Positions 24,437 through 35,877 of a DNA stretch of 64,000 bases are shown piece after piece. Each line of letters begins with the position of its first letter. Position 1 is the stretch's first letter. The position numbers and the translations under genes were made by a program. Under the pieces are notes generated by a model that ran no database searches, was not told where the DNA came from, and saw nothing but the letters and a program-made list of their open reading frames with translations. The stretch is taken from positions 26,065 through 90,064 of the forward strand of contig VXAA01001304.1 in NCBI GenBank assembly GCA_013399115.1. The letters are read 5' to 3'. Source of the DNA: Anseranas semipalmata. Its lineage: Eukaryota; Chordata; Aves; Anseriformes; Anseranatidae.

Positions 24437-24620
24437 CTATATGGTGCTGCTGTAATCTTTCTATGCAGGTGCACTCTTAGCTCACAGAATCCATCTACAT
24501 TGTCATGAAGATCCAGCTGGCCAACGTATACAGAATAATGATAGCTTGGGAAATGAAGTCAGCTGAGTACAAAGAGTGAAGCTCTATGCATCAGACATAA
24601 AGAAAGGGAATGTTGTAGAC

Positions 24621-24702
24621 AAAATCAAAATCAAAATCAAATAAAATAAAATAAAATAAAATAAAATAAAATAAAATAAAATAAAATAAAATAAATCAAA
24701 TC
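24621..24702. repeat. (AAAATC)n then (ATAAA)n microsatellite
   Basis: About three AAAATC units followed by about eleven ATAAA units. Confidence 0.95.
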
Positions 24703-27279
24703 ATCCAAATGCTCATGCACGGGATTTCTATCAACAAATTATTTTCCAACTTCTTCACATGGGTTAGGTTATATATTTCCTCTGTAGCAGGATTTGGAAG
24801 CTGCTTGGTATCAGATTGACTTTTCAATGTAGAATCAATGAAATCAAATGAAATCACGATACGTAAATATGCAGAGTATTAACATTTGTATAGGACATAA
24901 AATACCAACAGGATCCTGTGCAGTATGTGGTGTGGGATTTCATGCTCTTTCTCTTATTTCCTAGGTGAATTTCATTTTCCTTTGTCCTGTGAAGCTGGAT
25001 TGTGATTTCTGTTGGGTCTAATAAAAGCTTTTTGATAGAAGTACCTTTGGCACCTTTCTTTTGTTCAGACCATTCACTTTGTTAGGCAGCTGGGTTTTCT
25101 CTTATTTTACTTTTTTTTTTATTATTTTTAATTAATGCAAAGCCCACTGCTACAAGAAAATTGATCCATTTTTACTTTCCACCTGATACAGATCTGACAG
25201 ATTCATTGCTTCCCACTTTCTCCCCCCTACAATCTTTTTATTCAAAATTTTACCAATTCTCATTCCTTAATAGGCCCAGCTGTATGGGTTTCTTTTTGAT
25301 CAGAATGTGATAAAACCCATAAAATCCAGTATCCATTTCATCTTACTTCAACATCATCATCCTTCATCACTGTCCCATAACACAATTCTCTTACTACCAT
25401 TCTGTTCTCTCCTTTCTGTTTTCTTTGTCTCACTTAATATGTTGATTTGGACATGCTGCATGGTAATGGCAAGACATTTAGGCTTCTGTGTCACTCATAA
25501 CTATAGTTGATTGACTGAATATTTCCTCAGCTTGCTCCTGCCTGGACTTTCTGTAAATGGAAATCATTTTGCTGAGCCCTGCAAAGAAGTTGCAGACAAC
25601 TGCTACATTGAAGTGACTGTTGCTGTGAGAGGGGAACATCCTCCAGCACCTGTTGTCACTATGGTAAGATAAAACTGGCCAAAGAAACGCACAAATGTGA
25701 GGTGTAGTTATGGGAATTCCAGGACATGGAGAGGAAGATAGATTTTAAAAACTATGAAACCTATGAAACCAAAATGTTTAGATTTACCATTACCTGTCAT
25801 TGAGGTATGTACTGTTTACAGTCTACACTCTTAGATCAAGGGTCTTGTTTGATTACAACTATATGCTTAATGACAGTAATACCACTTCTGTGCAGAAAGT
25901 GTTCAGTCTATTTCTGTGATAATAACTGTATAGTCCTACTGTATTTAAAGAATCTCAAAGAATCTTGTTCATATCTTTTCTACAAGGTAGACACCATGTC
26001 CTGTCCTCATTTTTGCTGTTGAAAAAAAGTAGGAGGAGTCAAATGCATTCAAAATGACAAAACATGTTTGCAACAGAGTAAGTCTTTTGACTTTCCCATT
26101 TATTGTGTGAGGATGTATGTGCTTCCAAAAGTTGAATAATAACTAGAAAAGCCCTATGAGATTTATTGTATTGCACCTGACCGCTGGCTCATCCAACTCC
26201 GTGTATTGTCTTCTATACTGATGCATGAAATTAATGGAGACAGAAACAAGGTCATTTCAAATGAAAAAGACTCCTATGCATGGGAAAAGAATGCTGCATC
26301 TTTTCTAAAAAACAGAATTGTTATCAAGGAGCTGGAGTCTGAAAGCATGTGTAGACAAGAAAGAGACTGCAATAAGCTGGAGGGGGTAAAAAACAGTGAT
26401 AAAGAGAAATAAAGAGGCACGAACTATACATTTTTATGCTTTCAGCTGATTAATATAACAACTTGGAAATTATCAGTATGATGTTTGGGTCATTAACAAA
26501 ACTTATAATTCCAGTTCTGTGCTGTTAAACATAGTGCCAAGGAAGATGATTTTGTGCCAAACTTTCTGTAACACCTGGTGTTAGGAAAATAAGCTTTCTA
26601 TTTTTCTTCTTTTTTATTAGGAAAAAAGACATTCCAGGGCTTTTTCACATGAATGTACACTATCCTTTCAGCTCTGCATTCTTATTCCCTCTCTTTCTGA
26701 AGAAATACACAATATATGTACTCAAATATTGTCACTAATCATGCACTCCCTCTGAATGAGCAAAAAGACGACCTCAAGGTGACTCTCATCTCACTGGCTA
26801 TGAAAGCCACTTCACTCATGTCAGCATGTATGACCTTGAATCCTACTGAGGCATAATTAGTCATGCACAATTAGTGTTGTTGAGTTTAACTCATTTCATT
26901 GGACAAGGACATGTGAGATTCAGATAAAACAGGTCTTGATATAACCAATGGCCTGAATTCTGCATTCAGAAATGTGAATGTTCACAACAACATTTCTTCA
27001 TTTATTCATGTGACTATATCATCCTGAGCTGAGTCATAATCAAAAACAGCTGTTAAGATACTAATATTGTTACCATCCTACTTTTATTTAGCCATTATCA
27101 TCAGCAGATATTCAAACACTACCTAAAGGAGTTCAGATCTACCAGGACTTCCTCTAATGCAGAAATGGATGTCTGTGGGCAAGAAATCATATGCTCAGGA
27201 TCACACAGCTACAGAATCCTATGCAAGCCACTATTCTGTAGCCAAAGCTCAGTATTATAACACAAAACTATGATGTAAT
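24703..27279. other. Unique AT-rich DNA
   Basis: No gene recognised. Around 27190-27265 a stretch containing CACACAGCTACAGA faintly resembles the 3' region of an old tRNA-derived SINE, but I cannot support that. Confidence 0.45.
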
Positions 27280-28356
27280 TGTGGTGGGTTGACCTTGGCC
27301 GGTTGCCAACTGCCCACTCAGCCACTCTCTTGCTCCCCCCTCCTCAATGGGATAGGGAGAGAATAAGATAGAAAAGTGCTCATCCATAAGTGAATCTGCT
27401 GCTGTTGCCTTTTGTAGGTCCAGCAAGTAACCAGGATGAGCATGTACCAAAGGTGCAAAAACACAGTGCAGAAGGCCAGGTGTGCCAACTAACACAGAGA
27501 CCAAGGCCTTTACCAGCACCCACATAAACACCAACAGCACATGCACAGACGTGAAAAATGCAGATGACTTAATCCTGTTCCTCCTTTCCAGATGATCAGG
27601 ATTGAGGTTCGCTTATGGTCATACATACTTTCAAGTCTGTCCAGTAACTAAGTACAAACTCTGGGCCGCAACCACCAGCTCCAGGCCCCGTATCCAAGCA
27701 CCAGCTCCAACCTTGCATCTTTCCAGGTGCTCGCTGACTAGACCAGTTTGAAGTTCATGAGCAAATCAGACAGTACGGAGAGCAAGGTCACACAGAAAAT
27801 GGGAATAGGATTTAATAAGAAGACAGAACAGACTGCAGTTCTCCATTTTCCCATGATTGTTCCACCTTGATCTACCTTGATCCCTCCCTTTCCTACATTT
27901 GGCCCTTCCCTAAATGTCCCATAATAATTTTTACACATTCTCCAAATCCCCTCAAAGTATCCCATAAGTTGCTTTATGCAACCCCAAAAGTCCTTTCAAA
28001 TATCCCATAATCAGTTTTATCTTTCCTGTGGGACATGTGTGAATCTTCTTTCCTATCTTCTTATCAGTTATTAAGTTCTGGTTGAACCCCCTCCAGGCTT
28101 TGAGTCATTTCTTCAACAGCCCCTCAGCTAGTGACCTGAGGTCTTCAGTCTTTGCTGTTGTCTATTATCTCTTGTTGTCCTTAGGGATTGTATATCTAGA
28201 TGTTTAATTTATTGTTTTTCCTGTCTCTTATCTTTGCCTGTTATCTTTGTCTCTTATGCTGATAGCTGTTAACCAGATATCCTTACATTCCACATATCAT
28301 TGCATCATTCAGTGTTTGGATTAAAGAGTCTGAATTAAAAAGAAAAAAACAATACA
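27280..28356 (-). mobile_element. Putative solo LTR (about 1.08 kb) of a second ERV family
   Basis: On the minus strand the segment begins TGTATTGTTT (28356) and ends GGTCAACCCACCACA (27280). These are the ends I know from a common avian ERV LTR family that starts TGTATTGG and ends CCCACCACA. The last 100 bases (27280-27385) fit that family well. The interior does not clearly match what I remember of it, so it may be a divergent subfamily or a mosaic. An ATTAAA box is present on the minus strand at 27811-27816. Flanks tgtaat (27274-27279) and tgtaga (28357-28362) agree at 4 of 6 positions, a possible decayed 6-bp target duplication. No internal retroviral coding sequence is present. Confidence 0.6.
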
Positions 28357-31300
28357 TGTAGAGTAGAGCTGAAAGCATGCTAAAGGCTTTGGCTCCAGGG
28401 GCTCAGCTCAACAGCTGAATCCTGAATTTCAGTTTACAAGAGGTGCCAAACATCCTTCCTCTCTATATTTTTCAGCTATTTATATACATTACAGGACAGA
28501 CCAAGGCTATGTGGAAAATAATGTGCTGTGTATTCAGTGTGCAATGGGCTGTATAAAGGTTAGTAAGAGCTATTCCCAATCTCATGACACTTTCCATAAA
28601 ATTACACAAGAAATGGGAGTAGTATTATCTCTGCTTTTTGGTTTGTTTGTTTGTTTGTTGGCCAAGGTTCTGGGCCACAGAGACTAAAAGGCTGATCCCA
28701 AGTCATTCAGGAATTTTATGACAGATTTAGAACAGGACCTTTCCCTCTCAAGTCTCAACTTAATGATTCAGCAACATGAAAAAAAATCCCCAAATTCAAA
28801 TTTGGAACATTTCCCAAATGTGAGGGTACCAAGTTAAAAGATGAAATCAGCACTCTCCTCTATGGCACTCCACAGCTTCTCTTAAGGCCTGCCAAGATTT
28901 TCTTCTTCTTCCTCTTCTTCTNTTTTTTTTTTTTTTTTTTTTTGTAGTCCAAGAGGGTCTTCAAATCTTCCAGTCACAGACAAATCCTTCACCTTTTTTC
29001 CAGAGCAGTGCACGGCTCACCTAGGGGCACTTTTGTACCATTTTACGCTCCAGTAAGAAGGCCTCACCCAGCTCTAGTTAAAGAAGAGAAAGCAGAAAAC
29101 ATCAGGGAAAAGAAACAGATATACTTTTTCACCCTGATCTATCCACGTGACCTAAATTAAATTAGCACTGGCATGCTGGCACATTCCTTAGTCACGGATG
29201 ACTTTGTTGTAATGCTGCAACCATGCAGTTATACGCAGTGATGTCTAAACAAACCTTCACAGTCAGTTACTTGGCTGTCGGCTCCATAGCATGATCTCCT
29301 CATCTTCACCTCACTGCCTATGAAGTCAGCAGTCTCCTGTTTGAAAGTCTACTTATGTGCACAGGGTTTGCTCCACTCCAGAAAGCACCTTCCAGTCCTA
29401 ACTTGCAGGCTTGCTGTCAAAAAGGACAGCAGACATACCCTAGAGGGCATCTCCAAAGGCTAGAAAAGGTGCACCAATGCATAAATGCTAAAGTGCATGT
29501 TTTGTGGTGTCCTGAATCTTACTGATTCCTTACCAGCTGGCTGTGACCTCTTATGAACACGCCTGACCTTGATTGTGGACAAATGTTTGGTAGCAGCCAC
29601 CATGCTCTACTCATGGAGAAATCCAGGCTTCAGCCCTTCCAAACCCCTTATAAAATGCAGAATAATTAATTCTGTGTCTCCTACCTTCTCCTTCCTCTAA
29701 AGAGCACAACTAGCAAATCTTAATAAAATTATTAGCATCATGTTCTGTTAATTTGTCCTTACATTCAGTTCACAATAATACAAAAACCGTGGGTAAGAAA
29801 GTGACCCTCCAGCGGTAAATCAACCTGTGTTTGAGAGGTCAATGGTAATAATTGCAATGCAACCTACACAGTCTACCAGATGAAATTTTTGAGAGATTTC
29901 CATCTTGTTGAAGCTTTCCTATGAACTTTGTGTGAAATGCAAGTGTTGCTTCTAATCTGCATTTTTGTTTAGTTGATATTTGCACACTAAAAAACTGTGT
30001 GATGGAACAATATTGCTTTGTTGCTAAGTGCCGATTTTTGAGTGCATGTTGACAAAGCCAACTCATGCAGAGCTAATTTAGTTGGCGAGAGTTTGTTAAA
30101 TCCTCATTTCTTCATAAAAATTCATTTTCTTGTTGAAGAACTATTGGAAGAGAAATAGAAAATTTTAATTTCAATGATCCTTTAATTGTAAGTCTTTCTA
30201 AATTGGAAGTTGGTTTATCTGAAAATTTGCTTATTATTGCTTATAATCAAGTTTTGTTTAAACTTTTACAATAAGCTAATATGTTTAAATATTAACAACC
30301 ATACTAAAGTATCTTATCAATCTTATTCTACTAAGTCTATTTATTTAGTAGTGAAAAATGAAGAGTACATCTTTTGGCATCAACTTCATTCCAATAAGAA
30401 CAGGAGATACTCTTATGTTCTCATCATAACTATGTAGCCATTTTCACCCCTCTTTTTTACCTCACCTAGTTTTCTTTTCAATTTTATCTTATTTCTAAAT
30501 TGCCCAGAGTTGACAAACTTGTTTTGGTGATGTTTGTAAAATCCCTACAGCAATAATATTTTTAAATCAGGTACAAATATCTTCAAAAACAGGTGCATGC
30601 TCACTGGTCTGTGGAGGTGGGTTTCCCTCTCAAAATACACAATAAAAATCCATTATTTATTTATTTATTTATTTACCAGGAGATAAACATTCGTATTGGA
30701 AATATACTTTCCACACCATTTCAAAAATAATGAAAATATGAGCTCCAATGTCAATGAGCTGATGTAGCAATGGGGAGTATCATACTCCTGAAACAACAAA
30801 GTCAAAAAAATTGGTATATCGTGATGAAGAAACAGCCATCTTGCTGGAAAAGTAGGATAGTTGCTTAATACCCTAACCCTTGTTTCTTTTTATTTGCAAG
30901 TGCAGGTTCCCCTGTTATCAGTTAGTACTTGGTTTATGGCTAAAATGTTTTAGTTTATCCCATTAGGCATGGATAACAATTGTTATCAGCTCATGGGCAG
31001 CCCTTAACTCAAGTTTAAGACATCTACATATAGTTATCTGCAGTGGGAGCCTAAGCTGCAAGCATAAAAAAAAAAATGAAAATCTACCCAATTCCTTTAG
31101 TATTAAATCAGCTGAAGGATATTTTAACCTGGCTTGAGTGAAGAGTACTTCCCAAACCTAAGGCAGCCTTCATTTTTGTGAAAAGTTTCCTCTTGACTTT
31201 AATGGAAGATGAATCATGTCTCCTGTTTTGTCTATAGACAGATGTGCAGACCCTTCTCTTTGAACGTCTTCTGTGTGCATTGACAGATCTATAACGTAGA

Positions 31301-31857
31301 GAGGGGTGATATGACCTTATGTTTATATGCCCAAATATGGAGTGAGACCTAATTTGAGACACTGTTCCTGCAAGGTAATGGCAGCTAGGACGTACATACA
31401 CTGAAAAAACAGTTAGTTCCTGTTGTTTTTTTTTTTTTTTTTTTTTAAGGGCTAATACTGAAGAACCAGAGGCAACCTAAGAAAATTCAAACATCCGTTT
31501 TTGCAGAATATAGAATATGTTTTTCCTTTCTTCTCTGTCCCTCTCATATAGTGCAAAGAGAGCAAGAACTGCACCAGCTCTCATCTAGTAATGCTTTTAC
31601 TTGTTAGCCCTGGGGTAAGTAAATAGCTGCATGCTGACTACGGCATGGAAAAATGAGGTCTCTACTGATGTTTAGCATATTAAATCATTACTTTTCAGCC
31701 TGAAAATGCTTTCTTTGCCTGCTGACCCTTCCAAATTTTCCAGTTACTCCAGGCAAAAGAGTAAAACCAAACCAAAACAAAAGTCATTTTTCTGCTGCAC
31801 CAGGAACTTTAAAACCCAGTTTAATTTTGGAGATGTGGCTCAGCCCAGAGGTGTATG
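28357..31857. other. Unique AT-rich DNA with several simple repeats
   Basis: A (GTTT)n repeat lies at 28637-28660. A CTT/T-rich run with an undetermined base (28922) lies at 28901-28943. (ATTT)n is at 30653-30675 and a T-run at 31424-31446. No gene recognised. Confidence 0.5.
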
Positions 31858-31952
31858 AAAAAAAAAAAAAGAAAAAGAAAAAGAAAAAGAAAAAGAAAAA
31901 GAAAAAGAAAAAGAAAAAGAAAAAGAAAAAGAAAAAGAAAAAGAAAAAGAAA

Positions 31953-31983
<31 letters not shown>
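31858..31983. repeat. (AAAAAG)n microsatellite
   Basis: About 126 bp of AAAAAG units. The poly-lysine open frame through it is an artefact. Confidence 0.97.
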
Positions 31984-34900
31984 CAGGCTATGAACAAGGG
32001 AATTGCCTAATTCTGTTTAGTTTGCTCATCCCCTCTCATGCCCATAATGAGTTACTGCATAAATTAAAAGAGAAATAATTGTGTGACATTTCAGACCACG
32101 TGTTGTGGATTTTAAAGCTAAGATTTCCTAATGGAATCCAGTCCACGTGTTTAGTTCCTCCTTGTTTACCATAACAGTTTCCCAAGTTTTTTTTTTTTTT
32201 TTCACACTGAAGCACTTTCAATGTGGTTTCATGCATAATAATCAGATCAGGGTAAGGTTACATAACAAGAAAGAACTTCACTTTCATCCTCTCTAGGTAA
32301 TAGATGAGCAAGTCAGACAGGAAATCAGTCTGCTTTCATACAGGGTATATTTAAAAATTTATGATGCAATGATATCTTATACTCCCTAGGTTTAGAGGAA
32401 AAAGCATGGCTTGATAAAGAGGTATCCTATATCCAAAGCAAAATGTTAACAGAATTGCCACTGTACAGCAAGAAACAGATCCATTGACAATATCAATCCT
32501 ATTATTAATAATTTTATTGAGAATGGCTATTTATCAAGTGATGATTTTCCCAATAACTATGGCTTACATGATTTGAACTTAAAGAGCCCTGAGTGATCCT
32601 TGAGGGATAAAGGAAATTCAGATTTTCACATAAGTCACACAAGCCTTTGCTTTCCTGGGTCAGGGAGCAAAATATGGAACTACCATTAAGGCCATAATGG
32701 TTAGGTTTGTGCCTGTTGCAATAAATCAGGGGAGCAGCAACAGGAGAAGAAAGCAGGAACATTTCTCTCAGCTTTGCTTCCAACTATCTAAACACACAGG
32801 TGTTCTGAGGAGCAGGCAGTGTGACAACTGTTTGTGGAGAGGAGGAGCTGGGTGCAGCCCTTCCAGATGTGTTCAGATGGGGTCCTGGCAAAGCTGTCGT
32901 AGGGCAGAGGAGAGCTGCTGGGTGGTTCCCCTCTTTCCAAGTTGGCAAGGAGATGGATTAATAGGCTTGGAGCATCACCCATCTTCTCAGGACCTGCTCT
33001 CAGTTTTCTACAAAACAAAGAACCAAGGGAGGAGGACTACAGAAGAGGTGCTGGCTGAGACAACCTTCCTGACAGAGGTGCTAGCTGGAGGTCAGCACCC
33101 ATCCCAGTGATTGCAGACTTCTCCACTGCTGATATTACTGAGGAGAGGACTTGGTGTGGGGAATAAAGTGGGCACTGTTTCCTACAGAGGAGGGGCAGTG
33201 GAGAAATGCTTTTGATGCCAGCACATCCATTTATGAGTCATTTATTGAGGAGAATCTTTCTGCTGGCTTTAATGAAGGGAAGAAGATGCACTGCACGGTG
33301 AGGGAAGTTTGCCCTGCTGGCATTGTAACTCTCCATCTGTTCTGCAGGCAGAGTGAAAACTTTGGCGTCAAGAGCAGTGACATCAACATTAAATGTACTT
33401 TTTTCTCTATATTTTTCAGGAAAAAATAAATAATGAAAAGAATCTGAAAGAAATGGATAAAAGTGCATAACTTTCCACAGGCACTTCTCCCATGAAGAAA
33501 GAAAACAGTCTGTGTGGATGCTGAGTTGAAAGAATTCAGGAGTGAATATGTCAGTTAACAGTGATTTGGCTTGAATGATACCTTCCCAGAGGAAAGAAGT
33601 AACTCATAAAACTTTCCTTCTGGAAGCTCTCAGATTCCAGCTAATTAATTGCAGTGAGGTATCTTTTAAACCAGAGGTGTGCCAAGGCAGATCCAGTTGC
33701 TCCTGAAACACTTGCTGTTGCCAGCACTTGCTATTATTACTTTAAGGACCAGCTCCAACATATATCAATGCAAAAATCCTTGGCAATATAATGATAATAT
33801 GGCAGATTTTTAATGAGAAATAATATTCCAATGAAGACAAGAAGGGGAGGGAGCACAGGAAAACTGGTGTTGCTGTGAAGCCTTCAAATGTGAATGCTTT
33901 GGAAAAAAGCTCTGTGCCCTGCAGGCTCAAAGGCTGGTGAGCAGTGCAGCTGTCTAGGGTGGTCACATCATCATCCTGGCTTTAAATACATCATTGCACA
34001 GATTTTCAGGATCTTGCCTCATAACAGCCTCATAATGGCCGTACTTTCCTGACTTGGAGAGTGTTGCTTCTTCTGTCTTCTTTACTTGGCTTGAGGCTCC
34101 AGGGATGGGGTTTGTTCTCTACTGAATGTCTGTTCCTAGTTTTATTGGGTATACCTAGGGGGTTTGTAATGCAGCATGTTGGTCTATTGACTAAGCAGGA
34201 GGGAGATCTGTAGGCTCCAAGAGTTGCACTGAGGCTGCAGGATGTTACAAGGAGGGCCAACAACATCTGAGTCTCTTTCCAAGCAAAGTGCATACTGATG
34301 TGTTTGACTTTGCTCTCTCACGGCAACTTCCCCAAATGTGCCATCTGATTTGTGCTTTTTCTTGCTTGTGAAATGAATAAAGAAATTCTCCTCAATAACC
34401 TTCAGCTTTGTTCCTGATGACAAAGCTGGCATAGGTCTACACTGTTACACATAAGTGAGTAAATAAAGATGGACTTTTCATTCCAGTTTATTAACTCTGG
34501 TTAAAAAAGCTGTATAGATAAGGGCACTTACTTTTTAACTAGTGGCAGCAGCTCATGGTGAAACCCTTACAAAGTATCCTGACAAACCAAACAAAAACTT
34601 ACATTGCTGTTTGTTTCCTTTTGGTTTTCATTGCTATTTTAACATGTGATAAGACCACAGGTTTTCTCATGCTGGGTAGATTGACCCCGCCTAACCCTTT
34701 CCAGGTTTTTGGATGATATGGAAGATGTTCAAATACCAGAGTGATAGGTAACCTTAGAAAAGCCTTGATACATAGCTTGTAATTCACGTGCAATACAGCA
34801 CGAAAGATTGAAGTTAGTGGCAGTTTTGTTTTGAATCTGTATCCCTCACAAGAAAGGGAAACTAAAAAAAGAGTGTGCAATGACCTAAATAAGCTGTATT

Positions 34901-35688
34901 TTATCATGCTTGAAAATGAAAAGCAAAGTGGAACCTCCATGTTTATAGCCCTGAGCCCCACAGAGCTACAGATGGAGTTTGCCACTTTGAATTTTTAAAT
35001 GAACGTTGTTCCTTAAAAAGTGTAGAGGAATAATAATAGGTAGCAGAAAACTTGCTCAACTATTCTGTTAGAAAGATGTAGGAAAAAGAGATAATAATGA
35101 TTATCACAAAGTTGGAGAATAAAGTGGAAAAATAAACTATAATTTCAAAGCCATAAAAGCACTTGGGAGGCAGTTTTTCATCCACCTTTTTCTACGTCTG
35201 ACTTTTGCACATCAGAGCAGAGAGATCTCAATAGAAAGACAGTTTGAAAAGACTGATGAGAGCTAACAAGACCAGAGTTTTCTTTTACAAGTGACTCTGC
35301 ATTTTGATTTAATATTCAGGCTTATTAGATGCAAAAGTGTAAAACTCACAGTTCTGATTCAAGACAGAGCCCAGGAAAATGGCAGTGTACAGAATCTGAG
35401 GCGGGTATTGTATAGCCTGGGGTGGCTCTGATCAGTCCCACCACGACTTCCCATGCTCACATTTCTTCCTGAGGTAGCCTGCCTTCTTAGGGTACAGCTA
35501 AATAGGCTGCCCCAGGTGCTCAACTAACAGAGTTCACAGGCTAAAATTGGTGCTTTTTTACTTTAAAACACTAGGTTATAAATTGCAGAGCTTCCACAGC
35601 TGCTGTAAGAGCAGATGAACCATTTCTGCAGATTTTCTCTAAGAAAGGGGTCAGAATGATAGCTGTGGCCAGGAAATAATCACTGCTG
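31984..35688. other. Unique DNA, no gene recognised
   Basis: A T-run lies at 32187-32202. An open frame of 137 codons at 32697-33110 has no recognised domain and no known relatives that I can name. It is more GC-rich than its surroundings but unsupported as coding. Confidence 0.45.
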
Positions 35689-35877
35689 TCCTGATTTAAG
35701 CTGTATTCTATCCTGAAGCAGAGCCCCTAAGTTTTCTAATATAAGGAAGCACCTAAATGTGTGCTTACATTAAGCATGAACTTAAACTCCATTGTCTATA
35801 ATGGAGTTTAAACATACATTTAAAAATAAGCATATGTTTATGGGGCTTCACAGAAGGCATGCAGTTTTGAATCAGGA
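35689..35877. mobile_element. Ancient palindromic MITE-like element
   Basis: The ends TCCTGATT (35689-35696) and AATCAGGA (35870-35877) are exact inverted repeats of 8 bp. At the centre is a perfect 12-bp stem, TTAAACTCCATT (35782-35793) / AATGGAGTTTAA (35800-35811), with a 6-base loop. Between them lie weaker inverted matches (TGTGCTTA / TAAGCATATG). This symmetrical layout, with AAGCA and TTAAG words around a central hairpin, resembles an old amniote palindromic repeat that I know from turtle and crocodile sequence. I cannot name the family. It has no coding capacity. Confidence 0.55.

Noticed and set aside
27180..27265. MIR-like SINE remnant
   Set aside because: Only a faint CACACAGCT-type resemblance; too short and diverged to support by eye.
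31827..32078. Poly-lysine open frame
   Set aside because: Pure translation of an AAAAAG microsatellite.
32697..33110. 137-codon open frame, somewhat GC-richer than its surroundings
   Set aside because: No domain, no splice context and no recognisable relative; length within chance expectation for 64 kb.
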